This document shows positions 57,418 to 64,000 of a stretch of DNA of 64,000 nt, piece by piece. A program made the position numbers and the translations under genes. Source of the DNA: Taeniopygia guttata (Eukaryota > Chordata > Aves > Passeriformes > Estrildidae). The notes under the pieces are model-generated. The model searched no databases. It was not told the origin of the DNA and saw only the letters and a program-made list of their open reading frames with translations. Position 1 is the first letter of the stretch. The number at the start of each line of letters is the position of its first letter. The stretch spans positions 89,436,501 through 89,500,500 of the forward strand of contig NC_133024.1 in NCBI RefSeq assembly GCF_048771995.1. Direction: 5' to 3'.

Positions 57418-60100
57418 GATATTTTGTTCAGGTAAGTGGGAAAAGTGAGTGACATTCTACTGCCCTCATTCTAAAGTTTTTCTTCTTCAACTCTGCAACC
57501 CCAAACCCATGTGTGCTCCTGTTTCCAATATTGTGTATAAGAACTGCAGCCCTGCCAAGGGGCAGCCCTTGGCAATCCCCACTTTACAGAGGCAGAATAT
57601 CTGAATTGCTCCTATGGGGTGTGACTCTCCCTCAGCTGCCTGCAGCATGGCTAAACTTGGAAAAAGGTATTTTGATTTTAGTGGGTCTAAAACAGGTGAT
57701 TTTGGAAATGGGCTGAACTTGATCAACTGAGAACACCTGTGGCATGCATGGAAGGAGAGGAGAATAGAAAGGAAAGCAGCTGGTTTTGTCTTGTCTCCTG
57801 TCAGCATTCTTTAATTATCTTACAGAATTCTTGCCTTTTCATACAGAAATTGTGTCATCTCTTCTAAACTTATTATCATGATACTTCTTTACCTGAACTT
57901 CTATTATTTGATTGCTCATGATGAACTGCATGAGCTGTCATAAATGCAATCTGCAATTAAAGTGAGGCCTTTATTTAAATTTCCTCCTTCTTTTAGCTTG
58001 GCTTACACAACTGCTGTAAATCAGGCCTGCCTTCCAAACATTTTTCATCCCTTTAGTCTCTATCAAGCAAGTTTGATAGGTCTCCAAAAGCAGAGTTAGT
58101 TTCTGCAAGTTTTGTGGAAGTCAGTGTCAAGATTAGAGACATGGACAGACTAGTGCCCCTTTTCCCTCAAAGAAGGATACAGCTCCAGCTAAGGAGTTAC
58201 CTGCTCCATTTGGCCTGCCAGCAGCTCAGTGAGGATGTGTATGGCTCAGGATCACAACTGGAGATTGTGCCAGAAGGCTTCAAGGATGTGGGAGGACAGG
58301 GACTAGAGTTACTATGGAGAAAGAGAAGCTGGGGCTTAGCAAAAAATTTGGGGGCCACATGATTTCCTCAATAAAAAAACAGCCTTTGCAGGTTTGTTGC
58401 TCCTAGAACAGTGTTTGTCCTGCAGTTATTTACATGATGCAACCCTATTGCTATAAAGCAAAGAATCTTGGTATTTGCTCTCTGCAGCAGGTTTACTCAT
58501 TGCAGTGGGGATGAGTGAATCTCACTGATTGTATCAAAACAACCAGGATCACATTTGGCTTTGTTTTTTCCAAGAGATAAATTTTGGAAGAGTGGCCTCT
58601 TTCATGCTGATTTCTCTCCTTCATGCAGTACTACTCCATTTTAGCTTACAGAAGTGCCTAGTATGAGTTTGAGGGCACTTCATCTTTCTTGCTCAGGAGT
58701 CAAAAAACCAGAAATCTGTTTTAAAGAAATGAAGATAGCACAATCTTCTTTTGCTTCTTTATGTTGATCACAACAAAATGTAACAACTTTATGATAAATT
58801 TTAACACAGAGAAATATTTGCATCATAAAAGGTGACTTTTATGACGAAGCTATGTCAACTGTCTACAGTTAGGCTCCTCTATGTATGTTTAAAGAAATTG
58901 TATGAGTATGTGTTGAAGTAAGTCTTAGCTCTGAGTTCCCGCGTATTAAGATTTTCTTTATATCTTATTTTCCTTAGATTTCTGTTGAGAAAACTTGTGG
59001 TATCTATGTAGCCAGAGGTGGTGAGCTGAGCTAGATACACTAGGAGGGAGATGAGGTGCTTGGGGCTTGCTTTGCCATCAGTCCAGATTTTCTCATTTTC
59101 CTGGAGGTTTCTGTTGTCAGTGGCACAATATCAATATGTTTGGCTGATCAAACATATGTGTCTGCACTGGGGGGAGCTGACTGGCTCTATGGACTCTGTT
59201 GTTTGTGTTCATTTTATTTCTGCTGACTAGAATGAGACCCTAAGCACCTGTCTCACAGTTATCCAAATGTATGTATTGTAATGGAGTCTACCCAGGGGCC
59301 TCAATGAATTTCTCCACATGTAGGAGTGTAGTTGTATTTAAGTGTTATCTCAGTTGCTGTAGAGTGTTTGTAACATCTATATGGGACTGCTGATGTGCCT
59401 GCTTGGTTAAGAGTTTGCTCTCTCTACTTTGAGGCAGTGAAGTAGGAGCACTGTGATCACTTTGTTGTCTATGAGACTTAGCACATCTTGCATGGGCTGC
59501 AGCTTGAGCAGCTCTACAGTCTGTGACTCATTTCCTTTGACTGTGAAGAGAACTGCTTACCACTGCAGTTTATCACCAGCATGGACAAGGTAATCTATGA
59601 CATCTTTTCTGATTAGCAAACATGAAATCTAGTTTGTTGGAATTTCTTTTTCAATAAATATGGACCTCGATTATCCTGTTGCTAAGATGTAATATATGAA
59701 ATAATCATATCCAGAGAACAACTTTTACTTTTCTCAGGTCACTGTACCAGACAGATGCAGCTTTCTTATACTGAGATGGTATTGCTTGGCACTTGTGTCC
59801 TTCAATTCCATAAAGAAATGTCATAAATGGCTGAGTAAGAATCAATCAATGTGAAACAGAAAATAGCTAAAATAGGTATACTTTTGATTTCCTTGAAAAG
59901 AAGTTTTGTAGCATCTTCGGGATTTGTTTTGCTTGCATTTTTTTTCCATCTCCATGTTTATTGTCTCTGTCATTACCCTCTAAAAGCTGTCTTCTATCTC
60001 CTATCAGTGCTGTTGCAGCTGTTTTTTAACTCCTGTCATTGGTATTTCATCAGCATGCATGTCAGAGAAGCACTTTACCATTTCATGAAAACTTTTTAGC

Positions 60101-60168
60101 AAACAAAAACAAAAAAACCAAAAAAAACCAAAAAAACAAAAAAAACACAAAACAAAACAAAAAAACCC
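60101..60168. repeat. A-rich low-complexity tract
   Basis: Repeated AAACAAAAACC-type words with almost no other bases. No retroelement adjoins it clearly, so it is called only as low complexity. Confidence 0.85.
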
Positions 60169-60589
60169 AGAACATGTTCCCACAAGTAGACAAAAAGTAG
60201 AGAAAATCTCTCATGCTATCTAGATATTAGATAGATCATGATAACTATTCTTGCAGGTGCATTTTGTATTTTGCATAATCACATTTGCATTTTGACAGAT
60301 TTGTGCTCATGGTGTGAATCCCCGCTTTATTTTACGTCCCTAGACATCTGTGTTGTTTAGGACTGAGACTTGAGCATGCTTTTTCCCATGACTGATTACT
60401 GAGCCTGTGACTTGTTTAGAGGGTCCTATGCATCCCCATTTTAAAACAGCATTTGCTTCTGGGGAAGTTCCTAATCTGAGATTCCAGACTGGTTTTGGTT
60501 TCTTTGTTTTAGTGCCAGATGGTCCATTTAAAAATGCTCTGATGTGACCAATAGTTGTGCATGATTCTGCATCTTATAAATAAATACTG

Positions 60590-60865
60590 TGGTCACTGGT
60601 GCCCGGTGGGGCAATGCCAAGCAGAGGCAATGGGCACAGCCTGAAACTCAGGAGGGTCCATCAGATAATCAGAGAACACATTTTCACTGTGAGGGTAACC
60701 GAGCACTGGAACAGGCTGCCCAGGGAGATTGTGGAGTCTCTGTCCCTGGATATACTCAAAAGTCATCTGGACAGCTCATAGTGACCCTGCTTGAGCTGGG
60801 GGTTGGACCCCATGGCTGACAGAGGTGCCTACAAACCTCAACCACATCGACATCCTGTGAAATAC
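60590..60865 (+). mobile_element. CR1 LINE 3' fragment
   Basis: AGGCAATGGGCACAGCCTGA, ACTGGAACAGGCTGCCCAGG, TCTCTGTCCCTGGATATACT and the terminal CAACCACATCGACATCCTGT. Moderately diverged. Confidence 0.88.
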
Positions 60866-61572
60866 TGTGTTCAAAGACACCGATTCTCACATCTTCTTTG
60901 TACAGCAGTCAAAAACGCTTTTGACCCAGAAAAGGCTGTTCCTCTTGATTATGAAGGAAATTAGTTGTGAGAGCAGAACCTGGTGGTCCTCAGTAAATGG
61001 ATGGGGAAGGTGGCTCAGTGAATCTGAACTCTTTACAACTGACTGGGATATATAAAACAATATGTAAAATTTATTTTCTGGAGAAGAAAAAGCATGAAAA
61101 GACATTAACTAAATCTTCCAGGAAAGATTGCATAAGTGAAATGAATGAAGATGGATTATGCTTAAAAATACAGAGTGTTTATGAAAGAATATTAAATTGC
61201 AAACTAATTTTTTTTTAGCTCAAATTGGCACTACCTTTCTTGTGCTAGTATGTGGCAATAAAAAAACATGATACTTTCAGCAGATTTAAGAAGAGAAATA
61301 CCTCATTTCTATTTTGTTCCCTTACAAAAGGGACGTTCCTCAGCACGCTTTAGCCAGATGAAGTTAAAATTGAAGACTTGGATTTAAAAGCTCTCCTGCC
61401 CTCTAGTGTTACTGTAAAAGTTTCGAATCAGCTGAGGTTTGTGTGTGAACGAATTTCTGCTGTTTTTTAGAAAACTGAAAACGTACAAATTTATTTTTAT
61501 TCTAAGTAGAAAATGACACCGGGAGTTTGAGAGGTTTTTAGAGCTTTCAATAGTTACTGCAGAATTAAAACA

Positions 61573-61675
61573 CCTTGCCTTGCCTTGCCTTGCCTTGCCT
61601 CTTTTCTCCCTCCTGTCCTCCCTTCCCCTCTTCTACTCCCTTCCCTGCCTTTCCCTCCCCCCGCTTTTTCTTCCA
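61573..61675. repeat. (CCTTG)n microsatellite in a long pyrimidine tract
   Basis: Five CCTTG units plus a partial one, followed by about 75 bp that is nearly all C and T (CTCCCTCCTGTCCTCCCTTC and similar). The opposite strand is a polypurine run that could form triplex DNA. Confidence 0.85.
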
Positions 61676-62471
61676 TGCATAAATTAATAAGGTGAGCTTT
61701 GCCATCAAACTTACTGAACCTTGTTAAACCACTGTTAAATTCCATGGAATTTATTGAACTCTGTCAAATTATTACCTTACCTCAATAAAACATATTGCCG
61801 CCTCCCTGCTTTGGCTGAGATGCATTCCACTCATCCACAACAGAGGCTGAGCATTGATACTGCCCTGTAGTATAAAGGCAGCTTCATTTTATTGCAATTT
61901 ATTTGATCTTTTTTGCCCAACACCCAAGAAAAAACAAAGATGCTGCCGAACAACACTAGGGGCCACTGTTAAACAGGATTACAATGAGTCTCGGAGCAGT
62001 CAATTTATGCGCCAACGAAGCCCATACTCCTCAAGCTGATATGTTGATCATTCCAGGACTTGGCCATGTTTAATTTGTCTGGCTATTTTTTTTTCATCCA
62101 GAAAAAAAGATAAATAAATGGGTACTAAGGTTCGGCTGGGGAGAGAATATCTTCTGATTTGTTGTCAGCAATCTTTATAAAGGTGGAGCTTGTGTTTTGC
62201 ATGCTTCAATGCTCATTTCTCAGTGTGTGATAATCTTACAAGTAGTTTTAGGGGCTTTTTTTTGTGATGAGCAAACTGAGATAAATGCCTTTAGTCAAGA
62301 TTCACGGAACCAAACACCACCAGTCCACAGTACCTGAGGTGTCACTGAGTCACATTAGTCACAGGGGCTGTGGATGCCTTTTGCAGCATCAGTGCCCTTA
62401 ACTCCTCTTCAGGATGGTTAAGCAGACAGAGCTCCATTACTTGGATATTTCATTTTTTATCAGCAGTTGAT

Positions 62472-62511
62472 AAATTCTTCACACATACTGGAAATTCTTC
62501 ACACATACTGT
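62472..62511. repeat. 20-bp tandem duplication
   Basis: AAATTCTTCACACATACTGG is followed directly by the same 20-mer with one change at its last base. Confidence 0.9.
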
Positions 62512-64000
62512 ACATTTTAAAATTATTTTGAAATAAATTTGAAAATCCTTTTGGTTTTTAGCTTAAAGAGAGACAAGGTTTGTATCAGTCTCAAGTCTTT
62601 GTCCTGAACTGTATTCCTCAGTATACTAACTGAGTGCACACCACTTGTCATTCAAAGGCCAAAGAGGTAAATCGTGTCCTGATTTGCTGGGTTGCTCTTT
62701 ACTACAGTTAGATACAATTCACAGGAAAGTAACAAATTCCATAAAATAATCTGTCCTCCTAATACTCACCCCCCCAAAAATATGGTAGGAACTGGAATGT
62801 TGCTTGTCAAGTTCAGGCTTAATATCTCATTTGTTCCTATTTGGTTCCTTACTAGATTCTGTGCTTGCCTTAGGCAATAGCAACATGTTTCTTCGTGATG
62901 AAATGTGATCAGTTATTTGGATGTTAACTGTAAGAACGTAAGTGGCATTTCTGTTGGTTTGGCAAGAGTATCAAGGAGGGATTTTTTCTCTAACTGCTGC
63001 CTTGATTGTTCCAGTCTCTACATCAATGCACTCTTTTGGAAGCACAGCAAACTAGCCTCTGTGTTTTAGTGTTAAATGTTATGATTTTTGCTAACTGACT
63101 CACCTTTGGCATGTGTGATGCCTCCCTTTGATTCTGGCAAAGGGACTTCTTAATTGTACAGCATTCAGCTGACCTCTTGGCATGTACATATCTACCTGGA
63201 CCTTGATCAAAACCTGCTTGGGGATCTTATAGATCACAACTGTTATGGCTGGAGGGAGAATGGGTGCGCCTGGGAAGTGACTTTCAGAGAGGTACCAGGT
63301 TCTGTCTCTCATCATCAACTTTGTCAAGTTTATCAGATTTCATTTTCCTGTTGATGTAGGAGGTTGAACTGGGCTTGAAAATGACCAGTAAAAAATTCCC
63401 CTGGAGGTGGAAATCTCTTGGCTGCCACAGATCCAGTTTCTGTGTGCTGTTTTGTTTCCACTCCTCCTGTCTGGCAGCAGCTAATAGAAAATGACTGAGG
63501 CTTAGAAAAGAGGATCACACTGATCTTTATGTGACACTGGGGGTATCACAATCTGGCACAAAGGTCTCTGAGGCAAGGCCTGTTCAGAGATGCTGTGTTT
63601 TCTTGTGTTCATTGTTAGATGGGACACCTGAAGCACTTCTGGCAGCATTTTCTACTGGCAGCATAAATTGCGTGGAAGCCGAGGATGCAGACAGCTCACC
63701 TGTTTGCTTATGTTTCTGCTCAACAGTGTAGTAGAAACTTGTGAGAGTTATTGCACTTGGGTTGTTGATTGTGGATGGGCATTAAGCCTCATGTATGTTC
63801 AGGGTAGTGCAGGCTTACTGCTCAAGGACATGTATTTGCTGTAAGCGTGGTAACTCCAAGTGTCTAAAATCCATCAGTTATCCCATGTGATTAGAACCTG
63901 ATGTACCTGTGAGAATGGTTCCGTTGTACACACAGACCAGGCTCTGCGCAAAAATCACAGGTAACGGCCACTGCATGTGTGAAGTTGTTCTAGTTTAATG

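Larger units (their letters stand above)
54401..64000. other. Intergenic DNA upstream of CDC16
   Basis: About 9.6 kb without a recognisable exon. It contains three CR1 fragments, a perfect 16-bp hairpin, A-rich and CT-rich low-complexity tracts and small tandem duplications. In human the next gene in this direction is RASA3, but no RASA3 coding sequence was recognised here. Confidence 0.65.

Noticed and set aside
1-64000. CRISPR arrays, operons, prophage or other prokaryotic systems
   Set aside because: Intron-bearing vertebrate genes, CR1 LINEs and CpG islands show a bird nuclear genome. No regularly spaced repeats were seen.

Overview
The window is nuclear DNA of a bird, most likely a passerine. 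It carries two intron-rich vertebrate genes, many CR1 LINE tails (several ending in the avian ATTCTATGA-type terminus), two solo retroviral LTRs, and two copies of a SINE with a tRNA-Ile-like head and a CR1-like tail. That SINE structure matches the passerine TguSINE1 family as I recall it. I worked from the sequence alone; family names for repeats and comparisons with human proteins come from memory.

Two genes lie in tandem on the minus strand. CDC16 (APC6, an anaphase-promoting complex subunit) runs from its start codon at 53834 to its stop at 33122, in 18 coding exons giving 623 residues. UPF3A (a nonsense-mediated decay factor) runs from 29288 to 4668, in 10 coding exons giving 469 residues. 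All exon phases join without a frameshift or internal stop, and every intron is GT-AG. The order CDC16 then UPF3A on one strand is that of human 13q34, which corresponds to part of avian chromosome 1.

Layout from left to right: 1-4528 is flank below UPF3A with no gene I can recognise. UPF3A occupies 4.5-29.4 kb, with repeats in its introns, including a solo LTR only about 110 bp past the exon 2 donor. The UPF3A CpG-rich promoter is at about 29.1-29.64 kb. The stretch 29.6-33.1 kb is intergenic, with a CR1 and a SINE. CDC16 occupies 33.1-53.8 kb. Its first intron holds CR1s and a solo LTR nested inside an older CR1. The CDC16 CpG-rich promoter is at 53.4-54.02 kb. From 54 to 64 kb I see only CR1s, simple repeats and unassigned DNA.

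The two genes act in separate pathways: cell-cycle ubiquitin ligation for CDC16 and mRNA surveillance for UPF3A. The neighbourhood is conserved synteny and not a functional operon. I found no new multi-gene system. The most interesting points are a UPF3B-like exon-junction-binding motif in this UPF3A, substitutions in its UPF2-binding domain, several long perfect hairpins, and the nested repeat history.
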